A stretch of DNA of 64,000 bases from positions 1,590,001-1,654,000 of the forward strand of contig CP058647.1 of assembly GCA_014323545.1 (NCBI GenBank), written 5' to 3'. The notes beneath the pieces were generated by a model, which was given only the letters and a program-made list of their open reading frames with translations, was not told where the DNA came from and searched no databases. Source of the DNA: Hyphobacterium sp. CCMP332. Its GTDB lineage: Bacteria > Bacteroidota > Bacteroidia > Cytophagales > CCMP332. Shown piece after piece: positions 45,490 through 56,337 of the stretch (positions are counted from its first letter, which is position 1; every line of letters starts with the position of its first letter). A program made the position numbers and the translations under genes.

Positions 45490-45981
45490 ATGCTAAAAGT
45501 CATTTTAAGTTTTCTGCTGCTCTGTTTTTCAACATGGTCATTTGCACAAAGCGATGCCTTTGATTTTTGGATTGGTGATTGGGATCTGACCTGGGAGGGT
45601 CCAAATAATGAAATTACAAAGGGTGAAAACATAATTGAAAGCATTTTAAATGAAAAAGTAATTCAGGAAAATTTTACATCACTGGAAGGAGATGAATCGA
45701 GCCGATTCAAAGGAAAAAGCTGGACGGTCTACAATCCTAATACCAATAAATGGAAACAAACCTGGGTGGATAACAGCGGGGCCTATTTGGACTTTGAAGG
45801 TTTTGTTGAAGATAGTCTCCTGGGATTTAAAAGAAGTTTTACTGATAAAAATGGCATTACAAGACATCAAAGAATGATTTTCTACGATATTCAGGAGGCT
45901 TCATTTGTATGGGATTGGCAAAGTTCCACTGATGCAAAAAACTGGACATTAGTTTGGAGAATAAATTATCAACGCAAGTAA
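45490..45981 (+). CDS. Secreted DUF1579-like protein
   Basis: 163 residues with signal peptide (MLKVILSFLLLCFSTWSFAQ) and a lipocalin-like beta pattern: FDFWIGDWDLTW, SWTVYNPNTNKWKQTWVDN, and a repeat of WDWQSSTDAKNWTLVWRI at the end. The FDFWIGDWD start is common in small secreted proteins of the DUF1579 type. Ligand unknown. Nine bp before the next gene. Confidence 0.68.
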   Translation: MLKVILSFLLLCFSTWSFAQSDAFDFWIGDWDLTWEGPNNEITKGENIIESILNEKVIQENFTSLEGDESSRFKGKSWTVYNPNTNKWKQTWVDNSGAYLDFEGFVEDSLLGFKRSFTDKNGITRHQRMIFYDIQEASFVWDWQSSTDAKNWTLVWRINYQRK

Positions 45982-45990
45982 AATAAGATC

Positions 45991-47994
45991 ATGAAATCAA
46001 TACTACTTACATTTCTATTCCTTTCAATTGTTCTTTTACCATCATTGGCTCAATTATCATTTACAAAGATCAACCAGCCCACAAATGACATAAGCAATCA
46101 TCCGGCAATAAGTGCATATACCGGAGCCAGCTGGATTGATTATAACGGTGATGGCCATATCGACCTCTTTGTGAATTCCAACTTTCTCTATAGAAACGAC
46201 AGCAATGGCATTTTTACTTTAAATAATAATATTGGAATCAACACCGCCAACGGATTGGGCAATGGAAATTCATGGGGTGATTTTGACAATGACGGCGATC
46301 CCGATCTGGCGCGAACTCACAGTCTTTCAGACATTCTGGAAAACAAGGACAGTCTATTTTTCAATCAAACTTCAGGACGATTGGAAAACCTGGTTTACAG
46401 AGGCTGGTCAACGGCATGGGGCGATTATGACAATGATGGTTTTCTCGATTTGGTCATGGTGCATCCACAGGGCTTTCTGGGGGCTGCTCAAAAAAATATA
46501 CTTTACCACAACGATGGCGACGGGCGTTTTACTAGAATATTTAATGATGTTACCGATGATTTCTCTGCTTATACCGGCTGTACCTGGACGGATTTTGATC
46601 TGGACGGAGACCTGGATCTTTTTGTAGGAAGCGGTGAAGTCAGCAATTTATCGCAAGATGACATTTTTATAAACAAACTCAGCGAAACTGGCAGTGCAAA
46701 TTTGATCAGGTTGGATACCGGTGTACTTGCAACGGACCTACGCGATGGACAAAACTGGAATTGGATCGACTATGACAATGATGGGGATTTGGATGGATTT
46801 GTTACGAATTACAATTCATCGAAGAGCAACGATTTTTACAAAAACGATGGCAACGGTGTTTATCGATTGTTGACATCCATAGAAGTTGGAAATATCGTCA
46901 GTCAATTAGGAGCCGGGCTTTCTAACCTTTGGGGAGATTTTGACAACGATGGCGACCTGGACTGTTTTGTCACCTTTGACGGAGGTCAACAGGACCGGTT
47001 TTACAGAAATGATTCATCATTTTTTAATGAAGTTACTTTGTCATTGAGCGCAACAGGCAGCTCTCGTGGAGCAAGTGCCGGCGATTATGATAACGATGGC
47101 TTTCTCGACCTTTTTGTAAGCTCAGCATCTGCTTCCAGTGTCGGACTTTACAAAAATGACGGAAATTCCAATAACTGGATAATTCTTGATTTGGAAGGCA
47201 GCATTTCAAATAAATCGGCAATTGGCGCAATGGTAAGACTAAAAGCCACCATTGATGGTCAGGCCGTCTGGCAAATGCGCGAAGTCAATAGCCAAAATTC
47301 TTTTTGCGGAGCCAATGATTTGAGAATGCATTTCGGATTGAGAGATGCTGCGCAAGCCGATTCAATCATTATCAACTGGCCATCAGGACTAATGAATGTT
47401 TTGGTCAATACAAGTCCGAATTCAATTTACAATATTAGCGAAAGTGTTCCTACAGGCTATATTAAAGCCAATTTTTCAGCCGACAATCTTATTGGGGAAG
47501 ACTCCCTCAATGTAAAATTTTCCAATCTCAGCTTAAACGACCCATTAGATACAATAGTAAGCTATCAATGGGATTTTGATTCCGACGGCGTAATTGACGC
47601 CATAGACAAAGAACCTGAACATCTGTTTCAATATTCTCCAAATCCCTATTCGGTTAAACTGATAGTAAGCAATGGTGCCGGTTCAAGTGATACTTTAATT
47701 CGACAAGACTATATCACTATAAATAATGATATAAGTTCTTTTGAGAATTGGCCATTTAGTGATAATTCTAATTTTATATTTCCAAACCCAATAAAGAATT
47801 CATTTCGTGTAAGAGGAATTGAAAACTTAGAAAGTATTGAGATAACTGATTTAGGTGGCCGCACAATTATAAAAATGGATGTGTTGAATCATGCATCTGT
47901 TTTTACAATTCCATCAATTCCGAAAGGCTTTTACATCTTCAAACTGAAATCCGAAAAAGCTTTAATTGTTCAAAAAGTTATTATTCAAGACTAA
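45991..47994 (+). CDS. T9SS-secreted CRTAC1-like protein (FG-GAP propeller, UnbV/ASPIC, PKD)
   Basis: 667 residues. Signal peptide MKSILLTFLFLSIVLLPSLAQ. Seven DxDxDG-type calcium loops (for example WIDYNGDGHIDLF and WGDFDNDGDLDCF) indicate a seven-bladed VCBS/FG-GAP propeller at about 45-385. An ASPIC/UnbV domain follows (REVNSQNSFCGANDLRMHFG, about 400-480), a PKD domain (about 490-575) and a T9SS tail from FIFPNPIKNSFRVRG. Probably an extracellular binding protein. The stop shares CTAA with the convergent LamG gene. Confidence 0.87.
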   Translation: MKSILLTFLFLSIVLLPSLAQLSFTKINQPTNDISNHPAISAYTGASWIDYNGDGHIDLFVNSNFLYRNDSNGIFTLNNNIGINTANGLGNGNSWGDFDNDGDPDLARTHSLSDILENKDSLFFNQTSGRLENLVYRGWSTAWGDYDNDGFLDLVMVHPQGFLGAAQKNILYHNDGDGRFTRIFNDVTDDFSAYTGCTWTDFDLDGDLDLFVGSGEVSNLSQDDIFINKLSETGSANLIRLDTGVLATDLRDGQNWNWIDYDNDGDLDGFVTNYNSSKSNDFYKNDGNGVYRLLTSIEVGNIVSQLGAGLSNLWGDFDNDGDLDCFVTFDGGQQDRFYRNDSSFFNEVTLSLSATGSSRGASAGDYDNDGFLDLFVSSASASSVGLYKNDGNSNNWIILDLEGSISNKSAIGAMVRLKATIDGQAVWQMREVNSQNSFCGANDLRMHFGLRDAAQADSIIINWPSGLMNVLVNTSPNSIYNISESVPTGYIKANFSADNLIGEDSLNVKFSNLSLNDPLDTIVSYQWDFDSDGVIDAIDKEPEHLFQYSPNPYSVKLIVSNGAGSSDTLIRQDYITINNDISSFENWPFSDNSNFIFPNPIKNSFRVRGIENLESIEITDLGGRTIIKMDVLNHASVFTIPSIPKGFYIFKLKSEKALIVQKVIIQD

Positions 47995-50900
47995 TCAATG
48001 AGTACTTTTATTGTAATGGCTTTACCGGGATTTGAAACATTAACAAAATAAAATCCCGAAGGAAGCCCATCAAAAGGTAAGTCAATGGTATTTAATCCAT
48101 TTTCTACATCAATAATGAATTGACGGCTCAATTGACTTTCCGAATTGTAAACCCGAATCCAGATTTTATCCTTTAAAGCAGAGTGGTATTGTAAGGTGGT
48201 TTTCTTATACTGGCTCGTAGGATTTGGATAAATTTTCAATTCATTGTTCGAACCAATACTCAAACTGACTATCCTAAAATAGGTTCTTTGTCCATCAAAA
48301 TCTACTTGTGATAATCTGTAGTAATTTGTACCGCTTTGGCTATTTTGATCGACGTAATTGTATGTTTTTCCTTCGGATTCAGGATTGCCGTCTATTCTTG
48401 CAATTTCTGAAAAGGTGCTTCCATCATCGGATCTCTCGAGAATGAAATAAGCATTATTGCTTTCATTTATGGTGGTCCATTGCAAGAGTGCCTTGCCATT
48501 TACTTCAGAAGCATCAAAATACAGAAGCTCGACAGGAAGTGGTTGCATTGAAGCTGATGCATGGATCCAAAATTCAGAAAAGGAGTCTGTTGAAATTTCT
48601 ATGTAATTGGCTCCAAATTGTGTTCCATTGGAGTTCTGACCAATAAAAACTAAACTGGTGGCATCGCTATCATCAAATACACCATCTTCGGTTGGGCCTT
48701 TATATCTGCTTGTTCCCAAATCATTGATGGAACTGACATCGTCATCTGCCAGAGGTGTTGCGGCTGCCGAATCCTGAAGCTCACTTAATTCTGCATTTGT
48801 AAAATACAGTCGAACAAGTGCTCCACCTACACCGGGAACCGAGTCTGTACTTACCCGAAAATGTCGCGCCATATAGGCATCATTAAAATACACACCCGCA
48901 TTTGCATCGACATAGGCATCAACGGTTATGGTTCCAAGTGGGGTGCCCTGATCATCTATGGCCATCAATACCTCATTGGATCCATTTACAATATATTGAT
49001 TGTCATTAGAGCCCAATGATAAGCAGGTGCCAACACTTGTTGCAGCATTTATTGTTGTGGGTATCGCCGGAACAATCGTGGTAGATTGAAGAAAAGAGCA
49101 GCCATTGTCATCCATTACTTCAAAATCATATGAGGCGCCGTTGTTTACTGTAAAATATTGCTCCGTCGTATTGTAAATGGCATCGTAATTAAAACTGCCT
49201 CCGGTTTCCCTGTAATCGTAATTACCGCTGCCTCCAACTCCGAGCAATCCTACATAATTGCCAAGATCGCCGGCGCAAGAAATATTTACCGTGAGATCCG
49301 TTGGCGGATCATTCACGGTAACAGTTGAAGTCTGTCGTGAAGTACTAATGCAAGTACCGCAACCCGAAATACGAGGACCGTCCGTTACCCAGTCTGTAGC
49401 TGAATTCATATTAAATAAAACACCAAAAGTGCCATTGCCGCTGTAATCCTTAATAGTATCAGTACCCATACCTTCGCTTAATGGATAATACAGCTCAAGT
49501 CCTGTTTCATTACCAATTAGACACGAATTTCGATTATTGGATATTTCAACTGCTGACCTGTCGTAATTCCAAACCCTGATTTCTTTCAACTGACCCTGGA
49601 AATACAAATTATTTCTTCCCCCATTATAGGCAGCGGCTTCAGATCCATCAGCAATTATTCCTGCACGCGGACCACCAACGCCAATAGGTCTTCCACCGTG
49701 AGGGTTGACAGCTCTGGTGACTTCTACGCCATCTATATAAATAATTTTATCCGTGCCATCGTAAACGCCAGCCACATGATGCCAATTTCCATCATTTACC
49801 ACATCGGGCGTCGCACTGTATAAATCATCTGTGGTACCAAGGTCATCAGTGGTTGAGAATCCAACTCTTCCATTATCTCCTGTAACATAAAGATTGAAAT
49901 ATTCACTTCTATCAAAATCGAGAATAGCCCAATTGTTATTAGTTCCGGAGCCAGATTCAGTTGTTCTTACATAGCCCTCAACCGTGAAAGATGAATATAA
50001 ACCAACACTATCGTATACATTGGTTAAAGCGATGTAGTCATTAATTCCATCAAAATCTAATGCATTTGTTGAATAAATAGTATCATAAATGCCCAAATAA
50101 AAATTTTGACTGCTTGTCAATATTGGAGTAGTAAATGGAATTCCTGTACCTACTATATTTCCTCCACCAGGAGCATCGTACCAATAATAAAAACCGTTTG
50201 TAGAACCTGTTGCAGACAATGTGGCTGTTCCCGGGTTGCAGGTGTCAGCGTCTGTGGAGCTCGTAGGGTTAAGAGCTATTGCTGCTTGTACAGTATCGCT
50301 GTTAAAACAACCATTTGAACCCTCTACTCTTGCCCAATAAAAATTACCTCCGTTTATATTAATGGTTTGGGTTGTTTCGGTTGTAGACCACAAATAAGAT
50401 ACGAAACCAGCACCTGCATCTAATACTGTTGCACCCTGAGAGCAAAAATCAGATCCTAAATCAATGCTTGGCAATGGTAAAATGGTTGCGGTTACAGCAA
50501 CTCTTCCAGTTTCGCAACAACCAGTTATTTGCGGGCCTGTACTCGTCCAGGCATTTGCAATCGGACTAAAATTAATAAGCGTGCCGTCCGCAGAAGCAAC
50601 TATATCACTTAAGCTTGTCCCCGACTGATCATCCATGGTGTAATAGACTTGTAGGTTGGATTCATCGCCCTGGAGACATTCACTCATTTCTCTGACGATT
50701 TCAGCCTGAGTCTTGGCTTTATTCCAAATGCGAAACTCATCGAGCTGCCCGTTGTAATAATTATTTGGGCCTGTGGTTCCGTTAAAAGTTGTAGCTTCAG
50801 AACCAGTGCCTAGAAATCCATATCGGGTTGCATTTACTCCAAATGTTACTCCAGTATTCGTAGAATTATCCAATACCCCGTCTATATAAATAGAAACCAG

Positions 50901-52409
50901 GCCATTGTCGAATACTGCTGCCACATGATGCCAATTGCCATCATCAATTCTCGTTGTTGAACCAAAATCAAGAATACCGGAACTTGTGTTAATGTCAAAA
51001 CCAATTTGTCCGGTTCCTCCTCCATCGCCATTTACTTCCAGTCGCCAAAATTCGCTTCTGTCAAAACTTGCTATAATTTGATCCGATCCATCCGAAGTGT
51101 TTAGCCAGGTCTCTACGGTCATTGCTGTTAATCCTGAACTGTTGTAAAAAAAATTATCAATGGCGATGTGGTCATCGTTTCCATCAAACAAGAGGGCATT
51201 GGTGATTATCGAACTGTCTTTCGCTGCCAGGTAAAAGTCCGTAGATGTTGAAATTATTGGACTGGTCACATTGGCTCCAATGGCAACCAGATTGCCACCT
51301 GTAGATTGGTCGTACCAATTATAATTTCCTGAAGAACCTGAAGCGCTTAGGTTGACTGTTCCGGTACCGCAATTAGAATCGGCAGCAGCAATCAGCCCGG
51401 TTCCATCAACTGTGTCAATTCTTGCGATAGCTGGTATTCTGGCACTTTCACAACAACCAAAAATTCCTAATCCCCCATTAATCCAATCATTTGCAGGGTT
51501 CATATTTTTTAAAGTTCCATTATTACCATTACCTGTTCTATCCGTAACTACGGATGCACCTGTACCGTCATCCATGCGATAATATAAATCCAAACCAGTT
51601 TCCCCTATGGCACATTTATCTTTAAACTCTGCAATCTCGCTTGCCGATCTTGCCACATTCCAAACTCTGAATTCGTCCATATCGCCATTGAAATAAACAT
51701 TAGGTCCGGTAGTTCCGTCGAATGTATTAGCTTCAGAACCAACTCCAACAAATCCAAATCGTGTTGTGCCATTTCCAAAGGTCAATCCATTGGTGGTACT
51801 TGCATCCACAACACCATCTACATAAAGAGTGATTGTTCCATTATCAAAAGTGGCTGCCACATGATGCCAATTGCCATCATCAACTCTTGTGCTTCCCCCA
51901 AAGTCCACGATGCCGGAATTTGTATTTATGCCTATTCCAATTTGGCCTGTCCCTGCAGAAGCACCGTTTATCTCAAAACGCCAGTATTCAGACCTGTCAA
52001 AGCTTGCAATCATCTGATCAGCCCCGGAACTGGTTCTTATCCAGGCTTCAACCGTTAATTCAGTTAATCCCGAACTTGAATAGCTGTAATTTTGAATTGA
52101 GATATAATCGTTCGAACCATCCATGTCCAAGGCATCATCAGTAATGGTGTCAAAAGCAGAAGCGTAAAAAGTGTCAGTGGTAAAACTGCCGACAGTAGTA
52201 TAAGTAGAACCTGTGTCAATAATTGGCCCACCCGTTGAATCAGCATACCAGGCATAATATCCTGTGGAGGATCCGACCGTTAAATTTAAACTGCCATAAC
52301 AAATGGTAGAATCATCAGTAGTTGTAGGATCCGGACATTGAGCTTTAGTAAAAATGAATATAAAGCACAATGCACATGATAGAACTAATCTTTTGATCAA
52401 TTGTGACAT
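47991..52409 (-). CDS. T9SS-secreted protein with three LamG modules
   Basis: 1,472 residues with signal peptide (IKRLVLSCALCFIFIFTKAQ). Three modules of an Ig-like segment (e.g. GNYNWYDQSTGG) plus a LamG/concanavalin-like domain are at about 30-330, 345-700 and 725-1015; each LamG has DGNWHHVA and YIDGV/YVDGV. Then follow a repeat-like segment (1030-1120), a beta-rich segment (1125-1285), the linker domain LPVELLYFDASEVNGK, and a T9SS type A tail (LKIYPNPTSQYKKTT). LamG domains usually bind glycans, so adhesion or polysaccharide binding is inferred. The gene is divergent from the 52841 cargo gene. Confidence 0.87.
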   Translation of the reverse strand: MSQLIKRLVLSCALCFIFIFTKAQCPDPTTTDDSTICYGSLNLTVGSSTGYYAWYADSTGGPIIDTGSTYTTVGSFTTDTFYASAFDTITDDALDMDGSNDYISIQNYSYSSSGLTELTVEAWIRTSSGADQMIASFDRSEYWRFEINGASAGTGQIGIGINTNSGIVDFGGSTRVDDGNWHHVAATFDNGTITLYVDGVVDASTTNGLTFGNGTTRFGFVGVGSEANTFDGTTGPNVYFNGDMDEFRVWNVARSASEIAEFKDKCAIGETGLDLYYRMDDGTGASVVTDRTGNGNNGTLKNMNPANDWINGGLGIFGCCESARIPAIARIDTVDGTGLIAAADSNCGTGTVNLSASGSSGNYNWYDQSTGGNLVAIGANVTSPIISTSTDFYLAAKDSSIITNALLFDGNDDHIAIDNFFYNSSGLTAMTVETWLNTSDGSDQIIASFDRSEFWRLEVNGDGGGTGQIGFDINTSSGILDFGSTTRIDDGNWHHVAAVFDNGLVSIYIDGVLDNSTNTGVTFGVNATRYGFLGTGSEATTFNGTTGPNNYYNGQLDEFRIWNKAKTQAEIVREMSECLQGDESNLQVYYTMDDQSGTSLSDIVASADGTLINFSPIANAWTSTGPQITGCCETGRVAVTATILPLPSIDLGSDFCSQGATVLDAGAGFVSYLWSTTETTQTININGGNFYWARVEGSNGCFNSDTVQAAIALNPTSSTDADTCNPGTATLSATGSTNGFYYWYDAPGGGNIVGTGIPFTTPILTSSQNFYLGIYDTIYSTNALDFDGINDYIALTNVYDSVGLYSSFTVEGYVRTTESGSGTNNNWAILDFDRSEYFNLYVTGDNGRVGFSTTDDLGTTDDLYSATPDVVNDGNWHHVAGVYDGTDKIIYIDGVEVTRAVNPHGGRPIGVGGPRAGIIADGSEAAAYNGGRNNLYFQGQLKEIRVWNYDRSAVEISNNRNSCLIGNETGLELYYPLSEGMGTDTIKDYSGNGTFGVLFNMNSATDWVTDGPRISGCGTCISTSRQTSTVTVNDPPTDLTVNISCAGDLGNYVGLLGVGGSGNYDYRETGGSFNYDAIYNTTEQYFTVNNGASYDFEVMDDNGCSFLQSTTIVPAIPTTINAATSVGTCLSLGSNDNQYIVNGSNEVLMAIDDQGTPLGTITVDAYVDANAGVYFNDAYMARHFRVSTDSVPGVGGALVRLYFTNAELSELQDSAAATPLADDDVSSINDLGTSRYKGPTEDGVFDDSDATSLVFIGQNSNGTQFGANYIEISTDSFSEFWIHASASMQPLPVELLYFDASEVNGKALLQWTTINESNNAYFILERSDDGSTFSEIARIDGNPESEGKTYNYVDQNSQSGTNYYRLSQVDFDGQRTYFRIVSLSIGSNNELKIYPNPTSQYKKTTLQYHSALKDKIWIRVYNSESQLSRQFIIDVENGLNTIDLPFDGLPSGFYFVNVSNPGKAITIKVLID

Positions 52410-52840
52410 TTTGGATGGAAACCAGAAAAATTTAAAATTGTTTAAGTCCTTATAATAGATTCAGGAAAGCAATCATAAGTAACTCATATTTTAATAATCA
52501 AAAACTTAGGGCAAATATAATATAGATTTGCTAATCCATTAAACTCCTACTTCATGTATTGTTTTTAATCGATAATCACATTTTTAAATATTTTCCATGA
52601 ATGTTAAAATAGTTGGAAACCCAATAGAAACATGCCAAATTTGGTATAATTGCATTTAATGGTGCAAAAATCTTACCTGTTGCGTTTTTTAAAGGTCTTT
52701 AAAAAACATATTATTTTGATGTAAGTTTTATAATACTTTTACATTAAAACACAATTTAATGGAATTATCATTGAACTTCTTACAACCTTTCACGAGCTTT
52801 GTCGTAAAATTGAATACCAAAAGCTAAAACCATTAATCGC
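52410..52840. promoter_or_regulatory. Divergent intergenic region with back-to-back promoter boxes
   Basis: 431 bp, AT-rich, no gene seen. A minus-strand TATATTTG (52512-52519) and a plus-strand TAGATTTG (52523-52530) are both full TAnnTTTG matches, 3 bp apart. The first would serve the LamG gene with a 5' leader near 95 nt; the second would give the 52841 gene a leader of about 300 nt, so that gene may have another promoter closer to it. No -33 elements were confirmed. Confidence 0.4.
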
Positions 52841-53818
52841 TTGAAATACCATATAATCCTTTTGTTTGTGATAACGATATGCTATTCGAATTCAAATGCT
52901 GTTAATTTCAAATCCGTAAGTTCAGGAGATTGGTTAAATGTAAACACATGGAGTCAAAACGGAGTATCTCCGGCATCGCGAACACCTCAGGGTGGAGATA
53001 CCATATTTATTGAAAGCAGTATTAAAGTTACAATTACTTCAAATTTAAATTTTACCGCGCAAGCACCACTTTACGTAGAAATATACGGTATACTGGAGTT
53101 TTTAGGTGGTGGCTCTAAATTAAGAACTTCCGCCGGGTCAGGTGTAAAAGTTGTCCCCGGTGGTTCGATAATTCCTTCAGGATCAGGTGGGGGCAGCAGT
53201 AAAACAATAGAAATTGGAGGAACAACGGTTTGGAAAGCCAGTAATGGGCCAATTACAACGTCAATTGATTATGGCACCACACCGGCAGCGCCTTTACCTG
53301 TAAGCTGGGTAAAAGTGGAAGTGCAAAATTATGAGGGAAGTAATATCATTCAATGGATAACCGCAGATGAAGAATTTACTTCTTACTTTAATATAGAAAG
53401 AAGCAATGATCTAATTTCATGGGTTTCCATTGCTCAGGTCGATCCAAATGAAAGTGGTAATTATAACTATTTGGATAATTCATTCAAGACTGGGTTTAAC
53501 TATTACCGTGTCAAGCATATTGAAACTAATGGCACTGAAAACATATCTACAATTGTAAATGTATTTAATGATAAAAATCAAATAACAAGTATTAGCTTAT
53601 ATCCTAATCCTTGTGTTTCGAATATAAACATCAAGGGATTAGAGAATACCAAAGTGAAAGTTAAAATTATATCACTGAAAGGTGAATTGTTTTCACCAAA
53701 CAGTTTTCAGAGTATTGATGGCTTAACTTTAGATGTAAGAAACTTACAAAATGGAAATTATGTATTAATGATATCCGGAACCGGAATTCAGGAATCCATA
53801 CCATTTATCAAAAATTAA
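52841..53818 (+). CDS. Small T9SS cargo protein
   Basis: 325 residues from TTG 52841. Signal peptide MKYHIILLFVITICYSNSNA. Residues 25-140 form a beta-helix-like domain (SGDWLNVNTWSQNG, then GILEFLGGGSKLR) of the kind found in G8-like or choice-of-anchor proteins. Then follows the LPVSWVKVEVQNYEGSN linker domain, also present in the LamG protein, and a T9SS type A tail (ISLYPNPCVSNINIKG). Function unknown. Confidence 0.8.
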   Translation: MKYHIILLFVITICYSNSNAVNFKSVSSGDWLNVNTWSQNGVSPASRTPQGGDTIFIESSIKVTITSNLNFTAQAPLYVEIYGILEFLGGGSKLRTSAGSGVKVVPGGSIIPSGSGGGSSKTIEIGGTTVWKASNGPITTSIDYGTTPAAPLPVSWVKVEVQNYEGSNIIQWITADEEFTSYFNIERSNDLISWVSIAQVDPNESGNYNYLDNSFKTGFNYYRVKHIETNGTENISTIVNVFNDKNQITSISLYPNPCVSNINIKGLENTKVKVKIISLKGELFSPNSFQSIDGLTLDVRNLQNGNYVLMISGTGIQESIPFIKN

Positions 53819-53921
53819 TTCCGCAACGCATTAAATCTATTTCAGCTTTTATTTATTTGCTCTCTTCTGACTATTTTCGCAGCCAATTTTAACAAAAAAC
53901 AAATTTTCCTGTTTAGAGGCT

Positions 53922-56333
53922 ATGCGAAAGCTGAATACATTACTAATTTTTTACCTATTCACCTTGCAATTCCTTTTCGCTCAGGAAAAATTCACTTTAA
54001 GTGGAAATATTAAGGATGCGGCAAATGGTGAAGATCTTATCGGTGCGGCCGTTACAGTAAATGGTACATCAACCGGAGCAGTAACTAATTTTTACGGTTT
54101 TTATTCATTAACACTTAGGGAAGGAAGCTACACTATAAAAATATCTTACTTGGGCTATGAAACCGTTAGTCGCCAGGTAGAACTCAATTCTGACCTTAGG
54201 CTCGATATAGAAATGCAACAGGAAGAAGAACAATTGGAAGAGGTGGTTGTAACGGCAGATCGTGAAGATGCCAACGTTACAAGTACGGAAATGAGTGTAA
54301 ACAAACTTGATATTCGCACCATAGAAAAAATGCCTGCGCTTTTGGGAGAAGTAGATGTCATAAGAAGCATACAGTTACTTCCTGGGGTTTCGACAGTTGG
54401 AGAAGGTGCCAGCGGATTCAATGTAAGAGGTGGTAGCGTTGATCAAAATCTTATTTTGCTCGATGAAGCCCCCGTTTATAATTCTTCGCATTTGTTCGGT
54501 TTCTTTTCGGTTTTTAACCCCGACGCAGTAAAGGATGTAAAACTGATCAAGGGAGGAATACCTGCTCAATACGGAGGGCGACTTTCTTCGGTATTGGATA
54601 TACGAAACAAAGAGGGAAATCTTAAAACTTTTGGAGCGACCGGCGGTGTCGGACTTATTTTTAGCCGTTTAACGGTAGAGGCCCCCATCGTAAAAGATAA
54701 GGCTTCTTTTATTATTGCCGGAAGAAGGTCTTATGCCGATGTGCTGGCAAAACCCTTTCTGAATGAAGACCTTTCTGGGAGCCAATTCTATTTCTATGAT
54801 CTTTCAGCAAAAGTCAATTATAAAATAAACGATAAAAACCGTGTATTTCTTTCGGGCTATTTTGGTAGGGACGTATTTGGAGCAGGGGAAGATTTTCGAT
54901 TCAACTGGGGCAATGCAACCGGAACTTTAAGATGGAATCACATTTTTGACGATAAGCTTTTCTTTAACCTTTCGCTTATCTATTCGGACTACGATTACGA
55001 ACTCGGCTTCGGAAGCGGGCCAGATCAATTTAACTGGAACAGCCGATTGTTCAATTACAGCATTAAACCGGAATTCGACTGGTTTCTGAATAATAACAAT
55101 CACATTACTTTCGGAGCACAAAGTATTTTATACGATTTCGAACCGGCCAATGCCGGTGGTATAAGTGAAGGGATTAGCACTGACATCAGTCTTGACAATA
55201 AATACGGTTTGGAAACTGCTTTATTTATTGCCAATGAACAAAAAGTGGGCTCAAGAATAGCTTTAAACTACGGATTGAGATATTCATTATTTGACTATAT
55301 GGGCCCCGGAACGGCCTATGATTTTGGATACATCGAACCCAATGCGGGCAGTAAACCGGTAATCGGATCAGAGAATTATGGCCGTTGGGAAACCATTCAG
55401 ATCTATGACAATTTTGAGCCCAGGTTCTCAGTTCGATACGAATTAAATGCATCTAGTTCTGTAAAGGCCAGCTATAACCGTATGGCGCAATATGTGCAAT
55501 TGGTATCCAATACCACTGCCTCTATTCCTTTAGATGTGTGGAATCCAAGTACCAATAACATTGAACCTGCGATTGCCGACCAATGGGCTCTTGGCTATTT
55601 TAAAAACTTTAAAGAAAATGCCTACGAAAGCTCAGTTGAAGTATATTACAAGGAGAGTCAAAATTTATTGGAATTTATTGATAATGCCGATTTGTTGATC
55701 AACCAGTTTCTCGAGGCTGACCTACTTCCGGCCAGAGGAAGAGCCTATGGTGCGGAATTCTTCTTAAAGAAAAAAGTAGGGCGGATCAATGGTTGGCTGA
55801 GCTATACCTTGGCACGATCCGAAAGAAGGACTCAAGGGGTTAATAATTTTGAATGGTATCCATCGAGATTCGATCAAACACATAACATAAGCCTCGTTGG
55901 TTTTTACGATTTCTCAAAACGCGTATCGGCGTCAGCTAACTTTACCTACATTACAGGAACACCTGCCACCTTTGCAACCAATGGTTATTACGTTCAGGGC
56001 TTTTATGTACCTCATAATCCACAGGGTAAAAGAAATAATTACAGAAACCCGGCCTATCACCGCCTGGATTTGTCTTTGACTATTAATGGAAAAGAAGTGA
56101 AGAAAAATGGCGAGGAGAGAAAAAACCGCGACTATCTGGTAATTTCAATTTACAATGTATATAACAGAGCCAATGCTTTTAGCATTTTTCAGGAACAATT
56201 TGATTTTGAAAGACGAAAACTTCAAACCCAACCCGGACAACTGTTACCCGGTGAATCTTTTACACCTCAAGGGACTAAATACTCGGTCATTGCCAGAATA
56301 ATACCTTCCATTTCTTACAATTTTGAATTTTAA
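53922..56333 (+). CDS. TonB-dependent receptor with CarboxypepD_reg-like domain
   Basis: 803 residues. Signal peptide to AQ22; CarboxypepD_reg-like domain (about 24-105: GNIKDAANGEDLIGAAVTVN); plug (SVNKLDIRTIEKMPAL, FNVRGGSVDQNLILLDEAP, AQYGGRLSSVLDI); and a 22-strand barrel ending in aromatic SYNFEF. It takes up a large substrate through the outer membrane with TonB energy. A DUF4249 lipoprotein gene follows 4 bp later, a pairing seen repeatedly in Bacteroidota. Substrate unknown; the pair is shorter than SusC/SusD. Confidence 0.92.
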   Translation: MRKLNTLLIFYLFTLQFLFAQEKFTLSGNIKDAANGEDLIGAAVTVNGTSTGAVTNFYGFYSLTLREGSYTIKISYLGYETVSRQVELNSDLRLDIEMQQEEEQLEEVVVTADREDANVTSTEMSVNKLDIRTIEKMPALLGEVDVIRSIQLLPGVSTVGEGASGFNVRGGSVDQNLILLDEAPVYNSSHLFGFFSVFNPDAVKDVKLIKGGIPAQYGGRLSSVLDIRNKEGNLKTFGATGGVGLIFSRLTVEAPIVKDKASFIIAGRRSYADVLAKPFLNEDLSGSQFYFYDLSAKVNYKINDKNRVFLSGYFGRDVFGAGEDFRFNWGNATGTLRWNHIFDDKLFFNLSLIYSDYDYELGFGSGPDQFNWNSRLFNYSIKPEFDWFLNNNNHITFGAQSILYDFEPANAGGISEGISTDISLDNKYGLETALFIANEQKVGSRIALNYGLRYSLFDYMGPGTAYDFGYIEPNAGSKPVIGSENYGRWETIQIYDNFEPRFSVRYELNASSSVKASYNRMAQYVQLVSNTTASIPLDVWNPSTNNIEPAIADQWALGYFKNFKENAYESSVEVYYKESQNLLEFIDNADLLINQFLEADLLPARGRAYGAEFFLKKKVGRINGWLSYTLARSERRTQGVNNFEWYPSRFDQTHNISLVGFYDFSKRVSASANFTYITGTPATFATNGYYVQGFYVPHNPQGKRNNYRNPAYHRLDLSLTINGKEVKKNGEERKNRDYLVISIYNVYNRANAFSIFQEQFDFERRKLQTQPGQLLPGESFTPQGTKYSVIARIIPSISYNFEF

Positions 56334-56337
56334 AAGA

